64,000 nt of DNA from Oscheius onirici (taxonomy: Eukaryota > Nematoda > Chromadorea > Rhabditida > Rhabditidae): assembly GCA_932521025.1 (NCBI GenBank), contig OW051470.1, positions 1-64,000 on the forward strand, in the 5' to 3' direction. The translations under genes were made by a program, and so were the position numbers. Positions 10,450 to 21,398 of the stretch are shown one piece after another. Below the pieces are notes generated by a model. That model made no database searches and was not told the origin of the DNA. It saw only the letters and a list, made by a program, of their open reading frames with translations. Position 1 is the stretch's first letter; every line of letters begins with the position of its first letter.

Positions 10450-12700
10450 GTTCGTCTTCTCTCTCGCATCTGTAAAAAGACGTTTCCTTTGGCAAGAAAA
10501 AGTGGCAAGCTTTGCGTGTTGAAGAGGCTACGCGAGAGTAAATGTGTGAATACGGCCCGGCGCCGGGAGGCCTGGGATAGTTGGCCAGCTGCGTTTCCCT
10601 TCTATACAAAGGCAGGGGAGAGAGGGCTGAGGTCGGGACAGATTTGAATGACAATGTGGACGGTCGAGTCACTGGGACAGTACTAAATGGAACGCGGCCA
10701 CAAGCTTCAATAGACAGATTGAGTTACACAGCCAAAATATATCTCGTTTGTGCTATTTCACGTTCTCACTCCAATGGGAATTTCAAAATACTTTGCCTCT
10801 TCCTCACTTTCGTTTCAAAACCTTCAAACCGATTCTGTTTCCCGGCTCGAAGCAGAGAGACCTTTTCAGACAGCCGTGTCAAACAACTGACAGGATAATT
10901 GCAGCCACTTTTGCACCCGATAAAGCTGAAGAAGAGAAATAAAATGTGCAGCGGAAAAGTAACGTCGGGTTTTAGTAAAATGAGTTACGGGTCCCGGGAG
11001 AGAAAAAAGAAGTTACTGCTAACTCCCTTTTTTGGAAACAAAAGAACATAAATATGGTGTTTGGAATTCTATTAAAAAGGTTTGTGGAAGAGTACAGCGA
11101 AGATGAGTTGACCGAGAGAATAGTGAGCCGAAGAATCAAATGCAGCTGCTGTTTTTAAGTTCATCAAAACAAGAGGAGAATGAACCAACCAGTAGCTAAA
11201 TTGCTCATTTGAGGAGAAATACGACCCCAAATAATTACGAGTCTCTTGTCACCAAACAAACAACGAGTGGGAGACAGATTGCCATGTCCATATTATGGTT
11301 AGAGGTCGGTCATCTCATCGACCCCGGCGTCCCCATAAACCGAATCGATGTGCTTCGGCCAGCCGATTAGCTCCGCCCTCATTTTTGGAATATGAGCTCA
11401 TGTACTAAAGGAAGCTGGAGGAGACAAAAGCCGAATCGGGCATCTTGACCGCAATCGGAAGCGGCCACGCGAGAGGATGGCTCTCTCTCTCTATTTCTCT
11501 AACTTCTACCGATGGATCTCTAATGAAGTAGGAGCAGTTTTGAAGACAATGATGAAAGAACGGAAAGATATAATTGAGAAAAATGTCAATTGCAAGTAAG
11601 TGAATGAAATACAATGTGAACAAAAGAGGCGTGCTTTTCGGATGCATAAGGGTCTCGACTTAGCATTTCATAATGCGGGTTCTCATCCCATCTCAATGGG
11701 TCTCTTATTCTCGGGTCTGTCAATGGTCAAAGTCTCCCTCGGGAGGAGATTAGTGGTCGAGCGATTGTCCCATGAAGAGAGGGGAACGCCTTTTCTGATT
11801 TCGTAATTGAATTCAAGAAGAATGAGAAGAGGCTCGGTAAGTCGGGAGGAAAAACGATTCCAGCTGGGGCTGAAGAAGATTACAGCCACCGGGAGAATGG
11901 CCATTTTTCACTAGCTCAATCTGCTCCGATTATTTTTTGAGATGCAGGAAAATTTATCTGATTTTTGAATATGCAGATGGTGGGAATTGTAAAGTACTGT
12001 TTTGAAATATTTGGATACTGGTGATAGATGTAAAGTGAGAAAAAAAACGTTTCCTCCTTTCTCAAATAATTTGTGATTTTCATAATAAAATTTGGGACTG
12101 ATAAAAAACTGGAGGACGATGAGGAGAACCTAGTTACTAGTTCAAAAATTTCTTCTTCGCGGTCAACGGCAAGTTGCGGCTTGGCCCAGCGCCAATTTCA
12201 AATTGGCGCCGTGTGTACTACGGTAATCGAGGTGTACACGGGGTTTACGCAGAGGCCAGCCATCCAGTGTTGCTTTGCTTTTTTGAATGTTTTTCCTGTT
12301 TGATAATCGTTTTTTCATTACAATTTCTTGCTGGAACATTTGCGTTCGTAGCTCTGCTGTCATGAAAAAAAAACTGGAAGAATTCAATGAAAAGATGGCC
12401 GAATTCACTGATTCTTTTTTCCGTCTGCCATTTTGTTCCTCGATTTCTTTGTTTCACTATCCCTATCCTTTTGTCTTTTCCGATCTCTCTGCCACGCTAT
12501 TTCAGTCTCACTGACTATCTGTTTCCTGTTTTTCTGTTTGTCATTCTCTGTTTTTTCGTGTCTTTGTTTCTTTTCCTGTCGCAGTTGTTTCCGTCTCCCT
12601 CTCAATAACTCTCTTCTTCTGGCTCTGAATCCCTGATTCTCCGTCTTTACTGAAAAGAGTCTTACTCTTCATTTTCCGTACTGAAAACTACTGCTCAGGG
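10450..12700. other. Intergenic region upstream of the ADAM gene
   Basis: I see no supported gene here. It presumably contains the ADAM promoter and 5' UTR. Visible structure is limited to a 21-bp perfect palindrome-like hairpin, GCGCCAATTTCAAATTGGCG followed by C (12189-12209), and a pyrimidine-rich tract (12420-12640) just before the cytochrome oxidase gene. Confidence 0.6.
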
Positions 12701-13621
12701 ATGACAAGTCTGGCCCTCAGAGGCCTGGTGAGAGCAATCGCCAACAGAGGAGCTCCTGCGGCCAAACAGCTCTCGACGACGAGTGCTGTCTCCAGTAAGC
12801 ACGAAGATATTATGGAGAAATGGCCTGCTGATAGTGAGTACTCATTTATTTTATTTTTCTTCTGAAACAAGAGCTCAAAACTCGAATGATTTTTTTCAGA
12901 ATTTGACAGACACTTCATCGACTATCTTAGTCGACCAGAGATCGATGGTTGGGAAGTGCGCAAAGCACTGTCAGAGCTTCACGATTTCGACGTCATCCCA
13001 GATCCTAAGGTCGTAGAAGCCGGACTCCGTGCCTGCCGTCGTGTCAACGATTTTGCTCTCTGTATTCGATTCCTCGAGGCCATCAAGATCAAGTGCGGAG
13101 GCCAGAAGAACAGAGACGTCGTTTATAGCTACATTGTCAAAGAAGTAAGACTTTGAAAAAACAGTTCGAGTAGTTACGGCCACAACTGAACAAAAAACAT
13201 TTGGCCTTCATTCAGATTCGTCCAGTTCTAGAAGAGCTTGGAATTTCGACGCCGGAAGATCTCGGATACGACAAGCCAGAACTTTTTGTCCCACAGCCAG
13301 AATATTGGTGGGAAAAGAAATGGTGAGTCTCTAGTTTGGCCTATTTTAGTTAACAGCCCGAATGAAAGAAAAAAAGATACGTAACATTCTTTTTCGCTTT
13401 ATAGTCTGTAAAGTAGCTACTGAGAATAATTAGTTCATTAAATTTAGAACAGAAAAGGTGGGTCCCGACACGATTTAGTGGACTAGACTATACTATGGTT
13501 ACGCACAAAAAGGGTTATAAGTTTTTGATAAAACGATACTCGTAACCCTCTTCAAACGATTTAAATCTTTTTCAGGTACGCTGAATATGGATTCGACAAG
13601 AAAGCTGGCTTCTCGTACTAA
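12701..13621 (+). CDS. cox-5A: Cytochrome c oxidase subunit Va, mitochondrial
   Basis: Four exons (12701-12833, 12900-13144, 13216-13322, 13576-13621) join with consistent phases into about 174 residues. The first 25-30 residues (MTSLALRGLVRAIANRG) are a basic, acid-poor mitochondrial targeting sequence. The mature part matches subunit Va through DRHFIDYLSRPEIDGWEVRK, LRACRRVNDFALCIRFLEAI and the carboxy end PELFVPQPEYWWEKKWYAEYG. It is a nuclear-encoded structural subunit of respiratory complex IV in the inner mitochondrial membrane. The start follows a pyrimidine-rich stretch and begins the targeting peptide. All three introns are GT-AG. It stands alone, with no neighbour close enough for an operon. 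Confidence 0.95.
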
Positions 13622-14174
13622 ATGTAGTCTAGTGTAGATTTTGAAGTAAATATGTGAAATCACTCAAAAGTTGTTCCCTTTATTCTATTCCAACTTTGCC
13701 TTCACCAGTCACTGTAGTTCCCTCTCGATTCGACTAATTGCTCCTCCAGGGAGCAAATACCCCTCGTTTGGTACTTTGTGTTCTCGGTAGACTCTTGATG
13801 GCCGATGAAAAGCTTTCGCGGGACTCGGTCGGATGATGATGACTGGAGTTGGGCTCTGAGTATCAAAGCAACCGTCAATAGATATTCAGAGCAGAGAGTT
13901 TGATGAGCTCGACGGATGACGGAAAAGCATGAATTCTTTCGAAATACAAGGTTGGTTTCGCTCTCTGATTTATAGATGATACTCATTTTGAGGGTGCATC
14001 TTCCCACTGCATCTGGCTTCGTCATCGGAATGTGTTACTGCCTTCGTACTGGATGCACTGAAGAATGAGGAAGCATAATCGCCGCTCAAAAAAGATTCAC
14101 GCTGATACAAATGAGAACACTACTTTTTCTATCTCGATTAAAATTTACCACCAAGCCAGAGTTTGTTCAGTTAT

Positions 14175-14388
14175 GGTCTGTTCAAAAAGAAGGGGATTAC
14201 CATAAGATTTTAGCTCTTCCCTTGGAGACCTACTTAGCACACAAACATTAGATACTCAACCAACAAATTCCAAAGTTCACTGCGTATCTTTCGAATTTGT
14301 TAGTTGAGTATCCAACGTTTGCATGCTAAATGGGTCTCGAAGGGTAGAGCTAAAATCTTACGGTAAGCCCTCTTCTTTTCGAACAGAG
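14175..14388. mobile_element. MITE/foldback family B, copy 1
   Basis: The arms are about 95 bp and imperfectly inverted: the left begins TCTGTTCAAAAAGAAG and runs through AAGATTTTAGCTCTTCCC to TCAACCAACAAATTC; the right is its diverged complement. The loop is short (about 22 bp). There is no ORF. A more diverged relative lies at 19733-19909, sharing the GTTC-ends, the ACCGTAA block and the GATACTCA block. Confidence 0.75.
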
Positions 14389-15118
14389 AGTTTTTAAAAA
14401 ATCATATTTTTGTTGCTTTAAAACCGGTCAAGGGCACTATTGAAAAGGTTAAAAGAAACATCAAAATCATTGTTTTTACTACCTGCTTACCTTCTTTTTT
14501 AACAGACCATTGCCAGTGAATATCTGCACTGTTGCGCTTCTCTACTGAAAGATTTTTCAAAGACGGTGTCTTTGACGCCGACGGAAATCAATCAAACATC
14601 CCATCCAATAAAGTTCTTCTGTAAAAACTTCCTGCTAACATCCAGAACTACCGTATACTTGCTTGAAATTTCCAAATCCCGACGGACGGCCATTTCGCTA
14701 ATCGAAATTTACCTTTACTACCGCCAATTTCTCTTCGCGTTTATTAGCTCTAGCTATGGAGACTCTCTGTTCTTCATTTAAAAAAAAAGAACTAGATGCA
14801 GTAAGAATGAGTCTCTCCCACGCAGAAAAACATGTGTATTCCCTTCTTTTCTCTTTAGTCTAATTGAAGAACGGGTCAAGACCTCTGTCATAATCGAGTT
14901 CCTCGCTTAACGAAGTTTCTGCAAAAGTAATGAGGCTGAGAGCGTGGTAGAAGGCGATAGATGGAGAAGAAAACAGTAAAGTCAAAGTCATACGCTAAAA
15001 TTTATGCCTCTAACAGTGATTCAGTAGTGTCTGACCGGGGATAGATTCAACTAGCATGCATGTGTTCTAAATTTTCGATTGTTCCGATAGTCAAGGTGAA
15101 AATAGAACAGAGAAGCAT

Positions 15119-15343
15119 CTATAGGTCTCGCCAAAATGACCTGCAAATTTTGGTTCCGCGCTCAAAAACTATTTTTCACTTTTTACGGGGTTTACCACGG
15201 ATTTTTACCAGTTTTTTTGTTACAGTATCGAGGGTTGTATCCGTATATGACAATAGAAGAACAAAAATGACAAAAAGTGAAAAATAGTGAAAAATAGTTT
15301 TGGCGCGCGGAACCAAAATTTGTCATTTTGGTGAGACCTATAT
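15119..15343. mobile_element. MITE/foldback family C
   Basis: The inverted arms are about 65-70 bp. The left starts TATAGGTCTCGCCAAAATGA and includes TTTTGGTTCCGCGC and CTATTTTTCACTTTTT; the right is the complement, with AGTGAAAAATAG duplicated once. Both ends carry TATA, fitting a TA target site. It is non-coding and lies about 400 bp upstream of flp-14. Confidence 0.7.
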
Positions 15344-15740
15344 GTATCTCGTATTGAAACTGCTAGAAACGGGCAAGAGGACCAGACTCCTCTTTATAGT
15401 TGAAAACTTTAAGTCACTGTGTTCTCTTCTTCCCGCAGCTCATTCGGTACTCGAACACATTTTTTCCAAGTCAATATATAACCAATTAACTACAATTTGT
15501 GTGGTTTAATTCAACTTTGCCGGCGTTGTATGAACCTAACCAGAAGAAGAACTTGTTTTGCTTATCAATGCCAAATAACAGCTATCTGAGGCTTCCTCTG
15601 AATTAGTATATTTTGTTTTCTGCTTTCCGTATAATGTAAAAAAGGGCTGTTTAGAAGTGACGTAGGAACTGAGTTCTCTCTTCTGCCCGCCCCTTCTCTA
15701 CCGTCGTGTCCCGCCCCTTCAGCCAGTTCATACCCGCACC

Positions 15741-18693
15741 ATGCGTACCTTCGTGGGAGGTCTTCTCCTCGCTACTTTGTCCTTCTTCTCGGCCACATTG
15801 GCAAATCAACAGGAGCCGACCAAGAACTGCAATGAGGTACAGTATAAGAAACAGAGTAGGGCAAAGGTACTTTGCTAATTTATGCCTCTTGAGCTATAGT
15901 CAGCTTTAACCCAGTGGTGTATGGATTGTTAGCTACAAGCATGTGCGTTCGGCCGGTCCGATTTTCAAATTGGACCGGTCCGGTCCGGTCCGCCCGCCGC
16001 CATTCGAAAATTGGACCGGACCGGTCCGGTCCGGCGCGGTCCGATTTGAAAAACGGACCGGTCCAGCGCACATGCTTGGTTAGTTAAAAAGTACTTTAAC
16101 CCACCTAGTTTGGGTTGAACTTGAGTCAGTCCCAGAAAAGATGTGACTCCGTCATATTTTTAGATTTATTTTTTTTTTATTTTTAGACTCTTCGAAACTG
16201 GTGAGCTATCCGTTATTTCAAGAAATCTAGAAAATTGTCTTGAATAGCATAAATTACTACGTAAGTGGCACACGGCGAACGTAACCTTATCAATTTCTGT
16301 CTTACTACCACAAATCTCTTTTTTCCCTAGATAATTAGTGTCCACTCTAAAAAATTCAAAGTTCAGCTCCCAAAAAAGCGGCTACAACTTCCGGTCGACT
16401 AGTTACTAAAGTTTACTCAATGTGGCTTCCAGAAGAGGTAAAATTCGGGAGATGACTTGCGCGTGATGTTATGACCACGGTCATAAAGCTTCGTGGAGCA
16501 TGTCCAATAGCCACTCAATTAGTGTGGGAAGAAAAGAAACAGCAGCTTCATTTTTGAGGCTAAAAAAACGACAATAAACATGCTTCTCGTAGGATTACGG
16601 TAGTTCACAATCTTTTTTGAAAAATAGTTGGTACTTCCCCCTGCTGTTCCCAGAAGCTGAAAGTTTGTAAACTTCTGAAGAGAGTGTTCACAAAACAGAA
16701 ACTAAGCCCTCTTGGTGTTTAGAACAAAACGTGGAGGATTTTAACGCAATAATTGGTCAATAAACTCTGTCTGGTTGAAAGTCATATTCAGCCCCTTTGA
16801 ATGTGCGTCTCTTAAGGGAAACCCCTTTGTCACACGTGTTCAAATGTGAAAAATTGTTGGCAGTTTTATTAGCCAAGCCTAAGTCTAATTTAATTTTTCC
16901 GGCTTTCGTTTGCATTTTACAGCTTGGTCCCAGTGAGCAAAGTTGAAGCTCTGATCACGCTTTACAGTTTTGCAGAACATTGCAAAGCGTGAAAATGCTG
17001 TTATCACTGTGAGAAAATGAAGATACCGCCCCACTACGAACACCCAAGGTTACTGTAATCTGTAGCAACAGACAAGGTCATTATTTATCTGACAACTGGT
17101 ACGGTAGAGCAGCTCTAGAAAGTGACATTTGAACTTCCTGCTTAGATACCCCCTTCTGACGTCTGTCCATGACCCCAAAATCCAATCCTACGTCCTCCGA
17201 ATCCAGTTAGTAGACTTCCTTGGATTTATTTATCTGTCGGCCATTAGCACTTTCCCACTTTGTTTTTCCTTCTAGATTTCAGTTAATTTAATCGTCTCTG
17301 AGCCGACGAGGCTCCGACACTTTTTCTGGTTTGAGGACGGAAGGGGGGAACATAGCTTTGACTAAGGAACGAGGTCGTATATCATTGGAGGACGGCACGA
17401 CGAGTCGCTAGCTTGTTGCAGAAGATGAGAAGAGTAGGGTTGAAGCGAGTTTTCTCTCAATATTTACAGCCATCAGCTGTCCCCATAATGTCGAAATTTA
17501 CCTTTTTCCGGCCTGACATAAATCACTTGGCCAAGGCGATATAGTATGCATATGTCCCAGAGCTTTTTGAACACTGGAGACACCCCAGAGACGGAAATTT
17601 TGAAGAAAAACAGATGAGTTATAGTCTGTTCCGTTGTGATTTTTAAGCATGAGAAAACAACTGGACAGGACTAGACTAAAACTCCCATTGGAACATTATC
17701 CACTTTAAAACTTATCAGATGATCTTCATTTGCATCTTCCCGATCAGAAGAAGGACATTGACCTGTTATTGATGAGTTGTAGCCACAATTGTTAGTCTGC
17801 CTAACATTTGTCGAGTCTGTGGCTATCAGTATATCAGACATAACATCGAGCATATTTTCAGATTCTCGCAGCCGGAGGCGATCAACACGATCTTCTCTTG
17901 TGCCAGCTGAGTGAGAGCAGCACTCTTCTGGCCCAGCTCGGTGTTTTGGTCTCTGAAGGCCTTGACAGACTCATTGAAAACCAAGGTGAGTTAAATATTC
18001 TTTTAAAAACTACTGTAGACCCATCCATCAAACCACTCTTCCGGGCAATTAGTCGTGATCAATGGACCGCGTCATTTAGCTAAAGTTTTGATGGGAATAT
18101 TCAGTGCTAGACAAGTTAGAGACGAAGCAGAAAGATCGAATGAAAAATTGCAAGAGAGCATGCAAGGCGATTAGGGTAAGAATCTATTAGAGGGTGAACT
18201 CAGGAATTTCCTCAATGAATGGCGGACACTTTACAGGTTTTTTAATCCAAAATGTTCACTTGTCTTGATCCCTGAGACGCCATTAAAAGTTGTCGTGGAT
18301 GTTTGATTGTGTCCCGGGGGTCCTTTCCGTTTTCAATTATGACATCACAATTCTGTGTTTCTAAAAGATGGGGCAAAGTGAGAGCTTTCCTTTCAGGAAT
18401 GGCTGCCCCTGAAGCCGCTGAAGGAGCTGCCGACGTTGAGAAGAGAAAGCACGAATACCTCCGGTAAGTAATATGAATCGTTCACGCTTTGCAACAGTTC
18501 ATGGGGAATACAGTAATCTCCAGAAAAAACAAGTACTTTTTCAGATTCGGTAAGAGAAAGCACGAGTACCTCCGATTCGGGAAGAGGAAGCACGAGTACC
18601 TCCGGTCAGTTTTTTTTAACTTTCTAATAATATCATAAAAATTGCAGCTTCGGAAAGAGGAAGCACGAATACTTGCGTTTTGGACGCAAGTAA
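15741..18693 (+). CDS. flp-14: FMRFamide-like neuropeptide precursor, four KHEYLRFamide copies
   Basis: Five exons (15741-15836, 17862-17985, 18397-18463, 18545-18604, 18648-18693). Exon 1 encodes a signal peptide ([20 protein letters not shown]). Exons 2-3 encode the propeptide ending DVEKR. The rest gives four copies of KHEYLRFG, each followed by KR or, at the end, RK before the stop. Every repeat is split by an intron in the Arg codon of LRF, so introns fall at the same place in successive repeats. Processing at dibasic sites and conversion of the Gly to an amide would release KHEYLRF-amide, the product of flp-14 in other nematodes, where it also occurs in four copies. It is a secreted transmitter made in neurons. 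Intron 1 is 2 kb and carries a GC-rich foldback element. Confidence 0.95.
15937..16076. mobile_element. GC-rich foldback element 1 (flp-14 intron 1)
   Basis: Ends AAGCATGTGCG (left) and its complement CGCACATGCTT (right) enclose about 120 bp made almost wholly of GGACCGGTCC-type palindromes. Non-coding. It belongs to a set of elements with the same architecture but different cores in this window (18986-19485, 22559-22842, 41496-41712). Confidence 0.65.
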
Positions 18694-18985
18694 GTCGCCT
18701 TCTCTCGACTCAAGGAAGGTCGCATTGTCCCCCAGTGATATAAATACAACTCTCCCTTTAAAAATCCAGCCGGCTTGTGTATCGTGTGTGTCCCGTCGAC
18801 CCTTTGCGAAAAAAAAGAGAATACCATTAGGGCATTAAACATGTACTGTTGTCTGGAAGGTGTTTTTTGTTGGCAGAGATTACATCTCATTGTCAGACTA
18901 CTTTGAAAGGTCGGTTTCTAGTCGCCGAGAAAGAGATGAAAATGAGGAAGAGCTCCAATTCGCATCAATGATCACACTTGCCTAT

Positions 18986-19485
18986 CAGGGTTGGGCGGAC
19001 GTCCGTGTTCGATGTTCGTTTGGGCCGGACACGAACACGAACAGTCCGTGTTCGACGTCGAACATTGGGAGATGCGGACGTCCGTGTCCGGTTCGCATGA
19101 CGAACACGAAAGTGCAAAAGTTCGTTGTTCGAGGCTCGAACAGAGAAAAGCCGGACGAACGCGGAAACTTTTTGCACTTTAAATTGTCAAAAATTGCCTT
19201 TCTCAGTGCCAAAGTCTAAAATTTTCCATGGCCCAGACATTTCGAAACTTCTTTCCGTCCATTTACCAACACAGTTGTCGATAAAAGTTTTTTGAATAAA
19301 TGTTCAAAGTGCCTGATTTGCTCTAAAATTTGAATTTAAGTGGAAGTTTTCGAGGCCATGGTCGTGTCCGCTGTTCGTCGACTTTGGGACACGCGGACGT
19401 CCGTGTCCGGTTCGACTTTGAACAAAAAGTGCTCTGTTCAGTCCATGTTCGGTTCGCTCAAAAATCCGCTGTCCGCCCAACCCTG
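18986..19485. mobile_element. GC-rich foldback element 2 (downstream of flp-14)
   Basis: Terminal inverted repeat CAGGGTTGGGCGGAC (18986-19000) and its complement (19471-19485). The inner arms are rich in GGACGTCCGTGTCCGGTTCG and GAACACGAACA words in inverted orientation, around an AT-richer centre. Frames across it are compositional artefacts on both strands. Confidence 0.7.
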
Positions 19486-19626
19486 TTGCCCATCGTTTCC
19501 CCATTTTTACCTTTTGCTTAGTCAGCGCCTTTCTCTTGTCAGTCAAGGAGTCATCGTCTCATGATGTTTTTGCGCCAAAAGTAAACATCCCGCCCACATC
19601 CATACCTGTTGGTAGCTGTAAACAAA

Positions 19627-19995
19627 TGCGCCTTCTTCTCTTTCTACTGCTCTTTTTGGTGCCATTAGTCTGTTCCTGTGGCAGCCGTCATCATGAGTAA
19701 GTTTTTCGGCGGTTTTTTTTACAAGTGATATTGGTTGTTCAGTAAAAAGAAAGCTCCACCGTAACCTATTTTGTTTGCCCCGAAACGCTGAAAGGATACT
19801 CAGTCAAGTTTTTTGACTGATTGTGAGTATCCTACGTTTGAATGTTAGTTTGTATTCTCGCGGGAAACTAAATGGGTTACGGTCGAGCCCTCTCTTTATT
19901 GAACAAACCATAGCTATGGCTACGACAGTCACTCTCACCATCACCATCACGACCACCATTTCGGAAAACGGAGTGTTAAAGTGATAAATAACTAA
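19627..19995 (+). pseudogene. His-rich secreted peptide gene 1 (frameshifted)
   Basis: Exon 1 (19627-19697) opens with a signal peptide, MRLLLFLLLFLVPLVCS. Exon 2 (19914-19995) encodes DYGYDSHSHHHHHDHHFGKR and a short tail in the frame that matches its neighbours. The exon 1 signal frame and the His-rich frame differ by one base near 19680 (TGTGCAGC), so as written the two parts cannot join. Either one base is lost, making a pseudogene, or the assembly has an error. The gene body otherwise looks intact: donor GTAAGT, acceptor CATAG, stop at 19993 and AATAAA overlapping it. The intron is almost entirely a family B foldback element. Confidence 0.6.
19733..19909. mobile_element. MITE/foldback family B, copy 2
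   Basis: Left end GGTTGTTCAGTAAAAAGAAA and right end GAACAAACC with inverted ACCGTAACC and GGATACTCAGTCAA blocks. It is related to 14175-14388. It makes up nearly the whole intron of His-rich gene 1 and ends four bases before the splice acceptor. Confidence 0.65.
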
Positions 19996-20137
19996 TAAAA
20001 GATTGTTTTTAGTTCCACTCATTTTATAGTTTGACTAATAACTTCTGTGGTTCGGTCAAAGAAACTGACTTATCAGGCCAAAGAACTCTCTCACGCCCAC
20101 GTTTGGTTTTCAGAGACCATGATAACACTATCTCTCA

Positions 20138-20802
20138 ATGTCTGACTCTTCGAAATACTACTGCTGGAAAAAACGGGTAAGCCACTTTCATTTTTTTACC
20201 GCAATCGCAAAAATACTTCTGTTGTGTGCATCCTTTTGATTGTCCCAAAACTACATCTTTACATCAACTTTTGTTTCAGTTTCCATTCAGAATAGCTCCG
20301 AAACATTCAAATTCTTTCAGACTTTAATCCACTTTTTCGGAGCCGTTCTCACTTTATATTCACTTGTCGGCGTAGTTGTTCTGCTTGCGCTGCCAGACAA
20401 GGAATGGTATTTCAAAAAAGCCAGGTACTATATTCCGACTCTCGTTCAAGTGTGTTTAACGGTACGAATGGGTTTGAAAAAGAATATTTCAGTTTTTAGC
20501 TATTCATCAGCTCTCTCATACTATTTCTGTCCGGGCGTCCGAAAAAAATTGTCGTCTTAAGGCTCACAGTTGCATTGGTTCTATTCAACATTCTTGCCAC
20601 ACTTGTCTTAGAGATTGTCAGCATCGTCTTTCTCTATAAGTGGGTGGATAGCGGTGATCCAGGTGTTGCCATAACTTTGCCTGCTGGTTGGATCTTCATT
20701 TCTGCCATTTACATATCTTTCGGCGCTCTACAAGGATGTCTCCTCGGTAGCATTCTAATGAACATCAAGGAGGTGAAGCAAAGAATAGTTGAAACAGAAT
20801 AA
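20138..20802 (+). CDS. Small four-TM membrane protein, unrecognised
   Basis: Three exons (20138-20176, 20321-20461, 20500-20802) keep one frame and give about 160 residues. A short basic amino end (MSDSSKYYCWKKR) is followed by four hydrophobic segments: around FFGAVLTLYSLVGVVVLLAL, around VQVCLTLFISSLILFL, around ALVLFNILATLVLEIVSIVF, and around IFISAIYISFGALQGCLLGS. The tail ILMNIKEVKQRIVETE is cytosolic-like. The loop between TM3 and TM4 is short (WVDSGDPGVAITLPAGW). I do not recognise the family; size and layout recall tetraspan or MARVEL-like proteins but no motif proves it. It lies inside the His-rich peptide cluster, 142 bp after gene 1 on the same strand and tail to tail with gene 2. 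A TTTTCAG just before the start could be a trans-splice acceptor. Confidence 0.65.
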
Positions 20803-20844
20803 ATCTCATGTATCCCACTTTGCAGAATTTATTCAGAAAAATAA

Positions 20845-21250
20845 TTAAGCAATTTTCTCAAACTCAACGTCTATCTTCTTTCCGTGATGATCGTAGTGAC
20901 TGTCGTAATAGTCGTGACTGAAAATCATATCTACTACGAAAATTTATCTACAATAAAAGCTGTAATAGAAGCACCCCTGTACGCAATTACGTACGTATTT
21001 TTTTTGGGTTGATAAAAATTTTTCCCAACTTTCCGACTATTTTTTTCCATACAGATAGACATCTCAGCTACCAAGGAAACATAAAATATAAATTGAAAAA
21101 TTATGTCTTCACCCCGAAAAAAAAATGCGTACGTAATTGCGTACAGGGGTGCTTCTATTAGAAGAAATACGGTAAGTACTGATGATCGTGATGACTATGA
21201 CAGACTAGAAGGGCTGAGACCAGGAGCAGGAGAAGAAATAGTAGGCGCAT
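20845..21250 (-). CDS. His-rich secreted peptide gene 2
   Basis: Two exons (21250-21180 and 20917-20845) encode about 47 residues. A signal peptide (MRLLFLLLLLVSALLVC) is followed by HSHHDHH, then DYYDSHYDHHGKK and an acidic tail (IDVEFEKIA). As in its neighbours, the phase-2 intron splits a His codon directly before Asp-Tyr. GKK could be an amidation plus dibasic cleavage site. The His/Asp/Tyr-rich mature part could bind Zn or Cu; that is inference. The intron is almost filled by a complete family A MITE (20963-21160). It is divergent from gene 3, 148 bp away, so the two may share a promoter. Confidence 0.75.
20963..21160. mobile_element. MITE family A, complete copy
   Basis: 198 bp with perfect 33-bp terminal inverted repeats (TAATAGAAGCACCCCTGTAC plus GCAATTACGTACG), 20963-20995 and 21128-21160. 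If TA is taken as the duplicated target, the element proper starts ATAGAAGC. It is AT-rich inside with no ORF, as expected of a non-autonomous Tc1/mariner-type element. It lies in the intron of His-rich gene 2. Confidence 0.9.
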
Positions 21251-21398
21251 ACTCTGTCGGAGACAGTTCTGGGAGCGAGTAAAGAGATATGATGGGATAG
21301 ACAAACCGTACTCATGTGACATTTTCACACCTCTGCCAGAGAGGCAACAAGATGACTGGGTTTTTTTAGCCAAGTGGCAGCTCGATAGCCAACAGATC

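Larger units (their letters stand above)
13622..15740. other. Intergenic region between cox-5A and flp-14
   Basis: No supported gene. It contains two foldback elements (14175-14388 and 15119-15343, listed separately) and presumably the upstream control region of flp-14. I could not identify specific regulatory motifs. Confidence 0.6.

Noticed and set aside
12387..12636. Phe/Ser/Leu-rich ORFs before cox-5A
   Set aside because: Encoded by a pyrimidine-rich tract; typical low-complexity upstream sequence.
18965..19564. Overlapping ORFs on both strands across the GC-rich foldback
   Set aside because: Symmetrical frames arise from the inverted arms; no start, splice or motif support.
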